A DNA stretch of 64,000 nucleotides from NCBI RefSeq assembly GCF_009720655.1, contig NZ_WNKS01000004.1:124001-188000 (forward strand), written 5' to 3'. This stretch comes from Rhodoblastus acidophilus (lineage in GTDB: Bacteria > Pseudomonadota > Alphaproteobacteria > Rhizobiales > Beijerinckiaceae). The translations under genes and the position numbers were made by a program. Numbering within the stretch: position 1 is the stretch's first letter; each line of letters opens with the position of its first letter. The notes under the pieces are model-generated. The model was not told the DNA's origin and ran no database searches. It saw only the letters and a program-made list of their open reading frames with translations. This document shows positions 26,380-35,554 of this stretch, one piece after another.

Positions 26380-29097
26380 ATGAGCACACGCCAGCTGGAC
26401 CGGGCCCTCCAGCCCAAATCTTTGGCCTTGGTCGGCGCCAGCGACCGCGCGAACTCGCGAGGACGCGCGGTGATGGGCAATATCGTCGCATCCGGCTTTT
26501 CCGGGCCGCTTTATCTGGTCAATCCTCACCATACGGAGATCGAGGGCCGCGTCTGCTACCCCAATCTGACCGCGCTGCCGGAAATTCCCGATCTGGTCAT
26601 GGTCATCACGCCCAAGGAGTTTGTTGCGGGCTTCGTCAACGAGGCCGCCGACATTGGCGCGCCCGCCGTCATGGTGATGACCAAGGACCCGACGCCGGGA
26701 TCGGATTCGCTGTTCGAGCAGGTGCGCGCCATCGCCCGCGCGCGCGGCATCCGCATCCTCGGCCCCAATTGCCGGATGATGGCGCCGCGCTCAAAACTCA
26801 ACGCCTCCTTGTCGGCCCTTCCGCCCGCGGCTGGCGATCTTGCGGTGATTTCGCAATCCTACGCCGTGCTCTACGCCATCACCGCCTGGGGGCACCGGAA
26901 CCAGGTCGGCTTTTCCGGCATGATTTCGCTCGGCGGCATGGCCGACGTCGATTTCGACGATCTCCTGGACTATTACGCGCTCGACCCGATGACGCGCGCT
27001 ATCCTGCTCTACATCGAGCATCTGGAGGACGCGAAGAGCTTCATGTCCGCCGCCCGCGCGGCGTCTCGCGTCAAACCGGTGATCGTGGTGCGCTCGGGGC
27101 GCCACGAAGCGGCGCGGCGCGGCGGCACGCATGCCGGCAATCTCGCCACGGACGACGATGTCTATGACGCCGCCTTCCGGCGCGCTGGCGTTTTGCGCGT
27201 GCCCGACATCGACGCGCTGTTCGACGCGGCGGAGGCGCTCGGCCGCGTCAAACCTTTCAACGGCGAAAGGCTCGCCATCGTCACCAACGGGCGAGGCGTC
27301 GGCTATCTCGCCATCGACCAGTTGCTCGACCTCGGCGGCAAGCTGGCCGAGGTCTCGCCGGCGACTGGTGAGGCGCTGAAACCCCTCTTACCTGAAAGCT
27401 GGGCCGGCGGTTCGCCCGTCGAATTGTCGGGCGACACTCAACCGGAGCAGTTCGGACAGGCGCTGGCCATGGTGTTGCAGGACCGCGCCAATGATGCGGT
27501 GCTGGTCATCCAGGCGCCCAATGTGCTCATCGACAGCAAGAAGATGGCGCTGGCGGCGGTGGAGGCGGTGAAGAAGCACAGGAAATCCTCGATTTCGCCC
27601 AAGCCGGTGTTCGTGGTCTGGTACGGCGCCGACGAGGAGACCAATCGAATTTTTGAGGACGCTCGCATCCCGCACTACGAGCGCGGCGCGGTGTCCGGCT
27701 TCATGCATATGGTCAAGTGGCGGAAGGCGCGCGAGGCGCTGATGGCGGCGCCGCCGTCGCTGCCGGTTGATTTCGCGCCGAACACGTCCAAGGCGCGGGC
27801 GGTCATCGCCCAGGCGATCTCGCGCGGCCATGAATGGCTGGCGCCGGTCGAGATCAGCGCGCTCCTCGAAGCCTATGACATTCCCATCGCCCCAGCCCGC
27901 CTCGCCCGCTCGCCCGAGGAGGCGGCGGAAGTGGCGCGTCTGGTGCTCGGGCGCTACGGCGGTTGTGTCGTCAAGATCATGTCGCGCGACATCGTGCACA
28001 AATCCGACCTCGGCGGCGTGGCCCTCGACCAGCGCAGCATCGAGCAGGTTGTGGACACTACGCGAAAAATGCTGGAGCGTGTCGCGGCCGAGGCGCCGCA
28101 TGCGCGGGTGGATGGCGTGACCATCCATCCCATGGTGCGCCGCCCCAACGCCCGCGAACTGGTGATGGGCGTAACCGACGACCCCACTTTCGGGCCGGTC
28201 ATCGTGTTCGGGCGCGGCGGCAAGGCGGTGGAGGTCATCAACGACAAGGCCCTCGCCTTGCCGCCGCTCGACCTTTCGCTGGCCCGCGCTCTGATCGAGC
28301 AAACCCAGGTGGTTCGGGCCTTGCGCGATTACCGCGACGTCCCGGCGGCGGACATCGACGCTGTCGCCTTGCTGCTCGTAAAAATTTCGCAGCTTTCCGC
28401 CGACGTGCCGGAAATCCGCGAACTGGAGCTGAACCCGGTGCTCGCCGACGCCAACGGCGTGGTGGTTGTGGACGCCCGCGTCGCCGTCGCGCCGTTCACC
28501 GGTCGCGCGAGCGCGATCTCGAATCCGCGTTTCGCCGTCGCCCCGTATCCCAAGGCGCTGGAGCGGCACACCACGCTGAAAAACGGAACGCCGGTGCAGT
28601 TGCGACCGGTGCGGCCCGAAGACGAAGAGATGTACAAGGTGTTCTTCACCCATGTCTCCTCGGAAGACATTCGCCTGCGCTTCTTCGGCCCCGTGAAGGA
28701 GTTTTCCCACGCCTTCATCGCCCGCCTGATCCAGATCGATTATGCGCGCTCCTTCGTCATCGTCGCGGTGGAGGAGGCGACCGGGCTGATGCTGGGCGTC
28801 GTGCGGCTGATGCTCGACGCCGACCATGAGAAGGGCGAATACGCCATCTTGCTGCGCTCCGACATGAAGGGGCAGGGCCTGGGCTGGAAGCTCATGAAAT
28901 ACATGATCGAATTCGCCCGCGCCGACGGAATTCAGGAAATCGAGGGACAGGTGCTAAGCGAGAACGGGCCGATGCTGTCGATGAATCAGGCGCTCGGCTT
29001 CAAGATCATGGACGATCCCAACGAGCACGGCGTGAAGAAGGTGGTGCTGGACCTGACCCAGCCGCCGACCGAAGCCGCGTTGCGACCGGACAAATAG
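26380..29097 (+). CDS. Fused ADP-forming acyl-CoA synthetase / GNAT acetyltransferase (Pat/PatZ-like)
   Basis: This 905-residue protein has, in order, a CoA-binding domain (SLALVGASDRANSRGRAVMG), a succinyl-CoA-ligase-like domain, an ATP-grasp domain (about residues 480-690) and a C-terminal GNAT domain (about 730-890, with RSDMKGQGLGWKLMKYMIEF as the acetyl-CoA loop). The layout is that of the protein lysine acetyltransferases Pat/PatZ/YfiQ, which inactivate acetyl-CoA synthetase. A His in GGTHAGNLATDDDVYDAAF sits where active ADP-forming synthetases have their phospho-His, so ligase activity cannot be excluded. A likely target, acs, lies 28 kb away in this window. Confidence 0.9.
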   Translation: MSTRQLDRALQPKSLALVGASDRANSRGRAVMGNIVASGFSGPLYLVNPHHTEIEGRVCYPNLTALPEIPDLVMVITPKEFVAGFVNEAADIGAPAVMVMTKDPTPGSDSLFEQVRAIARARGIRILGPNCRMMAPRSKLNASLSALPPAAGDLAVISQSYAVLYAITAWGHRNQVGFSGMISLGGMADVDFDDLLDYYALDPMTRAILLYIEHLEDAKSFMSAARAASRVKPVIVVRSGRHEAARRGGTHAGNLATDDDVYDAAFRRAGVLRVPDIDALFDAAEALGRVKPFNGERLAIVTNGRGVGYLAIDQLLDLGGKLAEVSPATGEALKPLLPESWAGGSPVELSGDTQPEQFGQALAMVLQDRANDAVLVIQAPNVLIDSKKMALAAVEAVKKHRKSSISPKPVFVVWYGADEETNRIFEDARIPHYERGAVSGFMHMVKWRKAREALMAAPPSLPVDFAPNTSKARAVIAQAISRGHEWLAPVEISALLEAYDIPIAPARLARSPEEAAEVARLVLGRYGGCVVKIMSRDIVHKSDLGGVALDQRSIEQVVDTTRKMLERVAAEAPHARVDGVTIHPMVRRPNARELVMGVTDDPTFGPVIVFGRGGKAVEVINDKALALPPLDLSLARALIEQTQVVRALRDYRDVPAADIDAVALLLVKISQLSADVPEIRELELNPVLADANGVVVVDARVAVAPFTGRASAISNPRFAVAPYPKALERHTTLKNGTPVQLRPVRPEDEEMYKVFFTHVSSEDIRLRFFGPVKEFSHAFIARLIQIDYARSFVIVAVEEATGLMLGVVRLMLDADHEKGEYAILLRSDMKGQGLGWKLMKYMIEFARADGIQEIEGQVLSENGPMLSMNQALGFKIMDDPNEHGVKKVVLDLTQPPTEAALRPDK

Positions 29098-29162
29098 AGG
29101 CGTTTCCGGCTTGTTCAGCATCAGGATTTATCATAGCGCTTCCCTGACCCTTCGGAAGCTCC

Positions 29163-30074
29163 ATGTCCTTGCTTGAAGACTGTCCGGCTTGCGGCGCGCC
29201 TGCGACGCGCTCCCATCCTGTGCTGACGGCGCCGTTCATCGCGGCCTACGTGCTCGAGCGACCGGTCGAGCCTTGCCGCCTGATGATTTGCGACGACTGC
29301 GGGTTGTGGTTCTTCGACCGTCGCTACAGCGATGCGGAAATGGCGAAGCTCTACGGCAATTATCGCGGCGACGGCTATTTTGAGGCTCGCCACCGCTTCG
29401 AACCCTGGTACACGCGCGCCTTCAACGACCATTTGGGTCGCCACCCCCGCGAAATCGCCGCCCGCAACGCCGCCACCCTGGCGTTTCTGGACAAATCCGC
29501 CGACAGGAAAACCTTCACCACGATCCTGGACTATGGCGGTGACAGCGGCCAGTTCATACCGCCCGAACTGGTCGGGGAAAAATTCGTCTATGAACTGTCG
29601 GACGCGCCTTGCGTCCCGGGCGTGATCCGCATCGCCGACAAAAACGATTTTGCCGCCGAAGGCTATGACTTGGTCATGCTTTGCCACGTGCTCGAACACG
29701 CGCCGGACCCGGGTTCGATGTTGCGCGAAATGCATTCGCACCTGGCACGCCCCGAAGCGCGGCTATATGTCGAAGTTCCTTACGAACGCGGCTGCAACAT
29801 GAAATTTGCTCCGCCAAAAGACTATTACCGCGCATGGTTGAAATTCGTCGCCGACATGCCTGTTCCTCTGATTACGCTGGTCGATTTCTATTCATCAGGT
29901 TTTCGGGATCGGTTTTCCGTCATTCCGCCGCTTGGTTTCTTCAAAATGCACGAGCACATCAATTTCTTCGATGCAGTGTCGCTGAAGCGCATCCTTGAGG
30001 CGACAGGTTATCATGTCGTTCACTGCGCTACGGATCGACGCTGCGTTCGCGCCCTGGCCCGTCGACCCGCCTGA
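29163..30074 (+). CDS. Zinc-ribbon class I SAM-dependent methyltransferase
   Basis: A 303-residue protein with an N-terminal zinc ribbon (CPACG near residue 7 and CDDCG near 43) and a Methyltransf_23-type core: ILDYGGDSGQFIP as motif I and DLVMLCHVLEHAPDPGSMLREM downstream. Such enzymes often modify sugars or lipids in surface polysaccharide pathways, but the substrate cannot be assigned. It lies after the synthetase/GNAT gene with a 65-base gap. It could be on the same transcript. Confidence 0.85.
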   Translation: MSLLEDCPACGAPATRSHPVLTAPFIAAYVLERPVEPCRLMICDDCGLWFFDRRYSDAEMAKLYGNYRGDGYFEARHRFEPWYTRAFNDHLGRHPREIAARNAATLAFLDKSADRKTFTTILDYGGDSGQFIPPELVGEKFVYELSDAPCVPGVIRIADKNDFAAEGYDLVMLCHVLEHAPDPGSMLREMHSHLARPEARLYVEVPYERGCNMKFAPPKDYYRAWLKFVADMPVPLITLVDFYSSGFRDRFSVIPPLGFFKMHEHINFFDAVSLKRILEATGYHVVHCATDRRCVRALARRPA

Positions 30075-30309
30075 AAAAGCGGAGCGGGCACGTCGTTCCC
30101 CGGCCATCGGCTTAGAAATGTCGAGGCGATGCTAGATTGCATCAGGATCACACGCGGCCTTCGCGGCGGCCGCCGCGCATGGAAATGGCGATACCGCTTC
30201 CATCATTGACTTCGTTGGCGTAGGCTTTTAACGCTCGTTTCGGGAGCGCCGCCCTGGCGCCTCAGGATCAACTTTAGCACGCGATTCGCGTCTCTATCGG
30301 GACAATGAC

Positions 30310-30900
30310 ATGGGTTTGCGTATCTCTGGAAAAAATATAAATATCGGCGAAGCCCTGCGCACACATGTTTCCGAGCGGTTGAAAAGCGTCACCGAGAAAT
30401 ATTTCGACGGCTCAGTCACTGGCCACGTCACCGTCGAACCTGAGGGATCCGGTTACCGCACCGATTGCACTCTGCATCTCGCTTCGGGCGTCACCATTCA
30501 GGCGGACGGGCGCGCGCAAGAAGTTTACGCGAGCTTCGACCAGACGGCAGCCCGCATCGAAAGCCGCATGCGCCGATACAAGCGCAAGCTGAAGGATCGC
30601 AGCGCGGCGCAACGCGAGGCCGCCAATTCCGAGCCGATGCGCTACACGGTTCTGAGCGCGCTGGACGAGACGGAAGAGGCGCCGCACGAGAGCGAGTTCA
30701 AGCCCGCCATCGTCGCCGAGTCGGAAAAGACGCTCCAGCAGCTCTCCGTCTCCGCGGCTGTCCTCGAACTCGACTTGACCGGGCTTCCGGTCCTGGCGTT
30801 CCGTCACGCCACGACGGGGCGTGTGAACGTTATCTATCGTCGCACCGACGGCAACATTGGATGGATCGATCCGGGCGGACGCGAGACCAACGCATCATGA
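30310..30900 (+). CDS. hpf: Long-form ribosome hibernation promoting factor
   Basis: A 196-residue protein with the S30AE/HPF N-terminal fold (MGLRISGKNINIGEALRTHV, then RMRRYKRKLKDRS) and the C-terminal dimerisation domain (LPVLAFRHATTGRVNVIYRR then DGNIGWIDP). The long form drives 100S ribosome dimers in stationary phase. In many Rhizobiales rpoN precedes hpf, but here the upstream gene is a methyltransferase. The 235-base gap upstream shows no clear gene. ptsN follows after a long hairpin. Confidence 0.95.
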   Translation: MGLRISGKNINIGEALRTHVSERLKSVTEKYFDGSVTGHVTVEPEGSGYRTDCTLHLASGVTIQADGRAQEVYASFDQTAARIESRMRRYKRKLKDRSAAQREAANSEPMRYTVLSALDETEEAPHESEFKPAIVAESEKTLQQLSVSAAVLELDLTGLPVLAFRHATTGRVNVIYRRTDGNIGWIDPGGRETNAS

Positions 30901-30905
30901 CATCT

Positions 30906-30981
30906 GGCGCTTGTGGGTGAGGCTGCGCGTCAGACCCCGACTCCTTGGGGGTCTGACGGGTTAGCCCCCCACAAAGGCGCC
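30906..30981. terminator. Long compound hairpin between hpf and ptsN
   Basis: Four nested exact arm pairs fold around a short loop: GGCGC (30906) with GCGCC (30977), TTGTGGG (30911) with CCCACAA (30968), GGCT (30921) with AGCC (30963), and CGTCAGACCCC (30928) with GGGGTCTGACG (30948-30958). In all, 27 base pairs span 76 bases, only six bases after the hpf stop. No T-run follows, so it may be a factor-dependent terminator, an RNA-stability element or a MITE-like insertion. Confidence 0.7.
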
Positions 30982-31087
30982 TGGATGGCTGTACTGTTCG
31001 GCACGAATTCTGCTAAAAGATAGCGTCTGCGCAGGCGAAAGACGGCCGCACGTTTTCCATTCGGCGCTGTAACGGAAAATGATCCGA

Positions 31088-31555
31088 ATGCCGCTAGAAA
31101 ATATCATCGTTCCCAACGCCATCATTCCTGCCCTTCGCGTCAACAACAAGAAGCAGGCGTTGCAGGAACTGAGCGAGAAAGCCGCAGAGATCTCCGGCTT
31201 GCCCGCCAGAGAGATCTTTGACGCCTGGCTGCAACGCGAAAAACTGAATTCCACCGGGCTGGGCGATGGCATCGCCATCCCGCACGGCAGGCTTCTGAAC
31301 GCCGATCGCATCTTCGGCCTGTTCGCGCGCCTGGAACGGCCGATCGACTTCGAATCGCTCGATAATCAGCCTGTCGACATCATTTTCGGGCTGATCGCCC
31401 CGGAGTCGGCGGGGGCCGATCATCTCAAGGCGCTGGCGACCATCGCGCGCGTGCTGCGCAACCCCGCGACCGTCGCGAAGATCCGCGCGACTCGAGAGCC
31501 CTCGGCGCTTTACTCGCTTCTCATCCGCCCGGGCCGCTCGTCCGACGCCGCGTGA
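31088..31555 (+). CDS. ptsN: Nitrogen-related phosphotransferase EIIA(Ntr)
   Basis: A 155-residue PTS EIIA-Ntr protein. The phospho-acceptor His lies in GLGDGIAIPHGRLLNADRIF. The family N terminus MPLENIIVPNAIIPALRVNN supports the ATG at 31088, preceded by GGAAAA; an ATG at 31079 adds three residues. It relays PTS phosphorylation to regulate potassium and nitrogen functions. It is commonly paired with hpf, as here. The region between the hairpin and the ATG may hold a separate promoter. Confidence 0.94.
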   Translation: MPLENIIVPNAIIPALRVNNKKQALQELSEKAAEISGLPAREIFDAWLQREKLNSTGLGDGIAIPHGRLLNADRIFGLFARLERPIDFESLDNQPVDIIFGLIAPESAGADHLKALATIARVLRNPATVAKIRATREPSALYSLLIRPGRSSDAA

Positions 31556-31559
31556 CCCC

Positions 31560-32564
31560 TCAGTTTTTGAGCGCTCGGACCAGTTCCGCGAAATCCTGGG
31601 GCGCGTCGCTCTCGAACAGAAGCTCTTCACCCGTGATCGGGTGATTGAAGCCGAGCGCGCGGGCATGCAGCGCTTGCCGGTTCAGCGCCGCGAGCGCGGT
31701 GCGCGCCTCGTCCCCGAGGTGTGACGCCTTGGTCTTGAAACCCGCGCCATAGGTCTGGTCGCCGAGCAACGGATGCCCGATATGCGCCATGTGCACGCGG
31801 ATTTGGTGCGTGCGCCCGGTTTCCAGCTCACAGGCGATCAGGCTGGCGATCGGCCGTCCCTCGCGATCCCGCCCGAAATTTTCCAGCACGCGCCAATGCG
31901 TGATCGCCTCCCGCCCGCGCGCCAGCGGAACCACGGCCATTTTTTCGCGCTGGATCGCGTGTCGGCCGATGGGGGCGTCGACGGCGCCGGCCTGCCGGTC
32001 GGGCGCGCCCCAGACCAGGGCCAGATATTCGCGCGTCAGATGCAGGCGGCGTCCGTGGTCCGCGAACAGCCGGGACAGTTTTTGATGCGCGCCATCCGTC
32101 TTGGCGATCACCAGCAGGCCGGAGGTGTCCTTGTCGAGTCGGTGCACGATGCCCGGCCGCTTCACCCCGCCGATGCCGGACAGGGAATCGCCGCAATGGG
32201 CGATCAGGGCGTTGACCAGCGTGCCCGTCTCATTGCCGGCGCCGGGATGGACGACGAGCCCGGCCGGCTTGTCGATCACCACGATATGGTCGTCCTCGAA
32301 AACGACGTTTATCGGAATATCCTCGCCCATCGGCTCGGCCGGCGCCGCGTCGGGAATTTCGATGGCGATTTTTTGGGCGGCGCGGATTTTTAGCTTGGCC
32401 TGGCCCGCCCTGGCCCCGTCGATCGTCACGTGGCCCGCTTCGATCAGCGCCTGCACGCGCGTCCGCGAAACGTTTTCGGCCTGGACCGGGCCCTGGGCGC
32501 TCAAAAACTGGTCAAGGCGCTGGCCCGCGTCGGCCTCGTCAACTTCAATTTCGATCATCTTCAT
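31560..32564 (-). CDS. rluD: RluD-family 23S rRNA pseudouridine synthase
   Basis: A 334-residue pseudouridine synthase with an N-terminal S4 RNA-binding domain (RLDQFLSAQ, RTRVQALIEAGHV) and the catalytic Asp in the signature GIVHRLDKDTSGLLVIAKT. The start is MKMIEIEVDEADAGQ at 32564; the longer frame runs across the divergent flavoprotein promoter and is rejected. It meets ptsN convergently with a four-base gap. RluC/RluD specificity cannot be settled by eye. Confidence 0.92.
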   Translation of the reverse strand: MKMIEIEVDEADAGQRLDQFLSAQGPVQAENVSRTRVQALIEAGHVTIDGARAGQAKLKIRAAQKIAIEIPDAAPAEPMGEDIPINVVFEDDHIVVIDKPAGLVVHPGAGNETGTLVNALIAHCGDSLSGIGGVKRPGIVHRLDKDTSGLLVIAKTDGAHQKLSRLFADHGRRLHLTREYLALVWGAPDRQAGAVDAPIGRHAIQREKMAVVPLARGREAITHWRVLENFGRDREGRPIASLIACELETGRTHQIRVHMAHIGHPLLGDQTYGAGFKTKASHLGDEARTALAALNRQALHARALGFNHPITGEELLFESDAPQDFAELVRALKN

Positions 32565-32607
32565 GGCGCCGATAGAAACGGCGGAGGAAAAATTGTAAAG
32601 CCCAACG

Positions 32608-33810
32608 ATGAGAAAAGCTTTTGTCATCGGCGCCGGTCCCGCGGGCCTGAGCGCCGCCGAAGGTTTGGCGCGGGCCGGGATCAAGACCCATGTCTTCGAG
32701 CGCATGGCGAGCCCGGCGCGCAAATTCCTGATGGCGGGGCGCGGCGGCCTCAACCTGACCCATTCCGAAGATTTTGAGCGTTTTTTGGCGCGCTACGGTG
32801 ACGCAAGGGAAAGACTTGCCCCGTTTCTGCGCGATTTCGGGCCCGAGCAATTGCGCGACTGGTGCGCGGAGCTGGGGCAGGAGACGTTTGTTGGCTCCAG
32901 CGGGCGCGTCTTCCCGAAAAATTTCAAGGCCTCGCCCTTGCTGCGGGCGTGGTTGCGCCGCCTTTCGACATTGGGCGTCGAGTTTCACCTGCGCCATCGG
33001 CTTGAAGGGTTTGAAAATGGCCAAGCCCGCTTTCAAGACCCGGATGGCGTCAAGACCGTCGAGGCCGACGCTTTCGTGCTGGCGCTGGGCGGCGCATCCT
33101 GGCCCCGGCTCGGTTCGGACGGGTCCTGGGTCGAACCGCTCAAAGAGATTGGGCTGACCTCCACCCCCCTTCGCCCCGCCAATTGCGGTTTTGTGGTCGC
33201 CTGGTCGCAGCCGATGATCGAAAAATGCGCGGGTCACCCGCTGAAGAACATCGGTCTGTCCGTGAACGGACGGCGCGCGCGCGGCGAATGCGTCATCACC
33301 CGCGGGGGGCTCGAAGGGGGCGTCGTCTACGCCTGTTCCCATGAGGTTGGCGAGCTGTTGCGCGCCGAAAAATCCCCGGACATTCGCATCGATCTGAGGC
33401 CTGACGTCACGGTCGAATCGCTGGCGGCCCGGTTGGCGCGGCCGCGCGGAAAGAACAGTTTTTCCAACTTCTTGCGCAAAGCCGCGCATCTTGATGCGGC
33501 CGCCGTCGCGCTGCTGCGCGAGGGCGGCCCATTTCCCGGCGAGCCCGGCGCGCTGGCCGCCTTGATCAAATCCGTTCCGTTGGCGGTTTGCGGCGTCGCC
33601 GGGCTGGAGCGAGCGATTTCGACGGCCGGCGGCGTGATCTGGGACGACCTCGACGAAAATCTAATGTCGAAAGCGTTTCCGGGCCTGTTCGTCGCCGGCG
33701 AAATGCTCGACTGGACCGCGCCGACCGGCGGCTATTTGCTGACCGCCTGCTTCGCCACCGGGCGGGCGGCGGGCGAAGCCGCGGCGCGATGGCTCAAAAG
33801 GCGAGGGTGA
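32608..33810 (+). CDS. FAD-dependent flavoprotein (HI0933/YhiN-like, TIGR03862-type)
   Basis: A 400-residue flavoprotein with a dinucleotide fold at the start (AFVIGAGPAGLSAAEGLARA) followed by the family signature KFLMAGRGGLNLTHSE. The C terminus has GLFVAGEMLDWTAPTGGYLL then TACFATGRAAGEAAARW, which closes the FAD site. The biochemical role of this family is not well known. It is divergent from rluD (43-base gap), and its end overlaps the convergent xthA by 17 bases. Confidence 0.9.
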   Translation: MRKAFVIGAGPAGLSAAEGLARAGIKTHVFERMASPARKFLMAGRGGLNLTHSEDFERFLARYGDARERLAPFLRDFGPEQLRDWCAELGQETFVGSSGRVFPKNFKASPLLRAWLRRLSTLGVEFHLRHRLEGFENGQARFQDPDGVKTVEADAFVLALGGASWPRLGSDGSWVEPLKEIGLTSTPLRPANCGFVVAWSQPMIEKCAGHPLKNIGLSVNGRRARGECVITRGGLEGGVVYACSHEVGELLRAEKSPDIRIDLRPDVTVESLAARLARPRGKNSFSNFLRKAAHLDAAAVALLREGGPFPGEPGALAALIKSVPLAVCGVAGLERAISTAGGVIWDDLDENLMSKAFPGLFVAGEMLDWTAPTGGYLLTACFATGRAAGEAAARWLKRRG

Positions 33811-34600
33811 CGCTGACGGGCGCGTGGTCCGAGGGACGCTCCCAGCCGCGCGCTTCCCTCAAAATGTCCATGGCGGTCAGGTTCGGACCCAGGGCGTTCG
33901 ACACCCAGACATGATCGAGCCGTCGCCCCTTGTCAGCCTTGGCCCAATCCGGCGACCGGTAGCTCCACCACGTATAAAGTTTTTCGTCCATGGGCCGGAA
34001 GCGTCTGAGCGCATCGACCCAGGCGCCGTCGCCCAGGATCGCCTTGAGCTTGTCGGTTTCAACCGGCGTATGGCTCACGACCTTGAGCAGCGCCTTGTGG
34101 CTCCAGACGTCGTGCTCGTGCGGCGCGACATTGAAATCGCCCACCAGGATCGTGTTCGCCTGCGAAATCTCGGCAGCGCGCGTCCATTCGTGGAATTCGT
34201 CGAGGAAAGCGAGTTTGTGGGCGAATTTCGCGTTGATCTCGGGGTCGGGCTCGTCGCCGCCTGCCGGAATGTAGAAATTGTGCAGCTGGATCGACCGGCC
34301 CCCGACCTCGAACGCGGCGCCGATGTGGCGCGCGTCGCCCTTGTCGCAGAAATCGCGACGGCTGGCCTCGCCGAGCGGCAGGCGCGAGGCGATGGCGACG
34401 CCGTGATACCCTTTTTGGCCGTTGATCAGAATATGCTCATAGCCGGCTTGCCGAAGCGCGGAGAGCGGGAATTCGCTGTCGCGGCACTTGGTTTCCTGAA
34501 AGCAGACGATGTCAGGCGCATGCCGTTTCAAAAAATCCGTCACCAGACCGATGCGCAGACGGATGGAATTGATGTTCCAAGTGGTGATCTTGAGGTTCAA
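33794..34600 (-). CDS. xthA: Exodeoxyribonuclease III (AP endonuclease)
   Basis: A 268-residue ExoIII-type nuclease that cuts at abasic sites and removes blocked 3' ends. Motifs visible are ITTWNINSIR, CFQETKCRD with the catalytic Glu, GQKGYHGVAI, LVGDFNVAPHEHDVW and the C-terminal SDHAPV. The start codon is TTG at 34600 with GGAG upstream. It shares the minus strand with lolA and ftsK, a conserved order, and forms a base-excision pair with mutM. Confidence 0.95.
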   Translation of the reverse strand: MNLKITTWNINSIRLRIGLVTDFLKRHAPDIVCFQETKCRDSEFPLSALRQAGYEHILINGQKGYHGVAIASRLPLGEASRRDFCDKGDARHIGAAFEVGGRSIQLHNFYIPAGGDEPDPEINAKFAHKLAFLDEFHEWTRAAEISQANTILVGDFNVAPHEHDVWSHKALLKVVSHTPVETDKLKAILGDGAWVDALRRFRPMDEKLYTWWSYRSPDWAKADKGRRLDHVWVSNALGPNLTAMDILREARGWERPSDHAPVSVTLAF

Positions 34601-34662
34601 GGGTAACTCCAGAGCTGGCGGGGCCTTGCGATATCCGCGCCACTCATGTCATCGCGAACGGC

Positions 34663-35436
34663 CTACTCGGAAAAAATGCCTTCGCTGGGGATGCGAAACA
34701 GGTTTGCGCTCGGCGTCGTCGTCTTGTCGATGTTGTGCAGGACCACGAGCGTTTCATAGCCTTGCGGATCCTTGACGGTCCACTGGGTCAAGTTGAAATT
34801 CTTCGCGTCGAAATACAGACCAATGGTCGAGGTGCCTCCAAAAGTCGTAGAATCCTCGACGATGATGATGGTCTTGTCCTTTGCCGTCGTGACGTTGGTG
34901 ATCCTCACGTCTTTCTTGAGATGAAGATCGTTCTTGAGCAGGAATTTCAGCGGGGTCTGCTCAATGAAATAGGTTTCCTGCGTCTTCAGCTTGCGGTCGC
35001 GGATCGCGACGGAGCGGCCGTCCGCAATGATTTCCATGGTCGCGGGTTCGGCATATTCGAAACGCATGCGCCCCGGCTTCACCACGTAAAGCTTGCCTTC
35101 GGCGCGACGGCCATCCTGTCCCGTCTGGACAAAATCGGCGGTCATCGCGCGCGAGGAATTGAAATAGTCATCGGCCATCTGAATGGCGACGTCCGGGTCG
35201 CTGACGGGGCCTGGCGCCGGCTTCGCCACCTTTTTTTCCGCCTGTTCCGCGGCGGTTGGGGCTGGGGCAGGAGCAGGCTCGGGCTTTGCGGCTTTCTTGT
35301 CCGCGGCGGGGGCGGGTTCGGGTTTGGCGACTTTTTTGTCGGACTTGTCGGACGGTTTTGCGGTCTCCGCCAACGCCGTCTGAACGCCGATCGACAGAAT
35401 CAGGCCGAACCAAAAAATCGCCTTGCTCAGTTTCAT
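34663..35436 (-). CDS. lolA: Outer-membrane lipoprotein carrier protein LolA
   Basis: A 257-residue periplasmic chaperone that shuttles lipoproteins to the outer membrane. A signal peptide (MKLSKAIFWFGLILSIGVQT) is followed by a Lys/Pro/Ala-rich repeat region of about 65 residues (KPEPAPA units), then the LolA fold (MTADFVQTGQDGRRAEGKLY, MRFEYAEPATMEIIADG, LKFLLKNDLHLKKD). The extended low-complexity linker makes it longer than usual. Lnt, encoded elsewhere in the window, provides its triacylated clients. Confidence 0.9.
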   Translation of the reverse strand: MKLSKAIFWFGLILSIGVQTALAETAKPSDKSDKKVAKPEPAPAADKKAAKPEPAPAPAPTAAEQAEKKVAKPAPGPVSDPDVAIQMADDYFNSSRAMTADFVQTGQDGRRAEGKLYVVKPGRMRFEYAEPATMEIIADGRSVAIRDRKLKTQETYFIEQTPLKFLLKNDLHLKKDVRITNVTTAKDKTIIIVEDSTTFGGTSTIGLYFDAKNFNLTQWTVKDPQGYETLVVLHNIDKTTTPSANLFRIPSEGIFSE

Positions 35437-35554
35437 TTGTGGGACCTTCGACCCCAGGCGCCGGCGATTGCCGAAGGGCGGGGCCTTGCATGTCTAAGAA
35501 GGAGGGGTACGCACGGCGGGACTATAGAATTTTGTTTGTGGCGGCAATAGGACG

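Noticed and set aside
31560-32753. 397-residue version of the pseudouridine synthase
   Set aside because: The extra N-terminal part overlaps the divergent flavoprotein gene and lacks family resemblance; MKMIEIEVDEADAG is the normal start.
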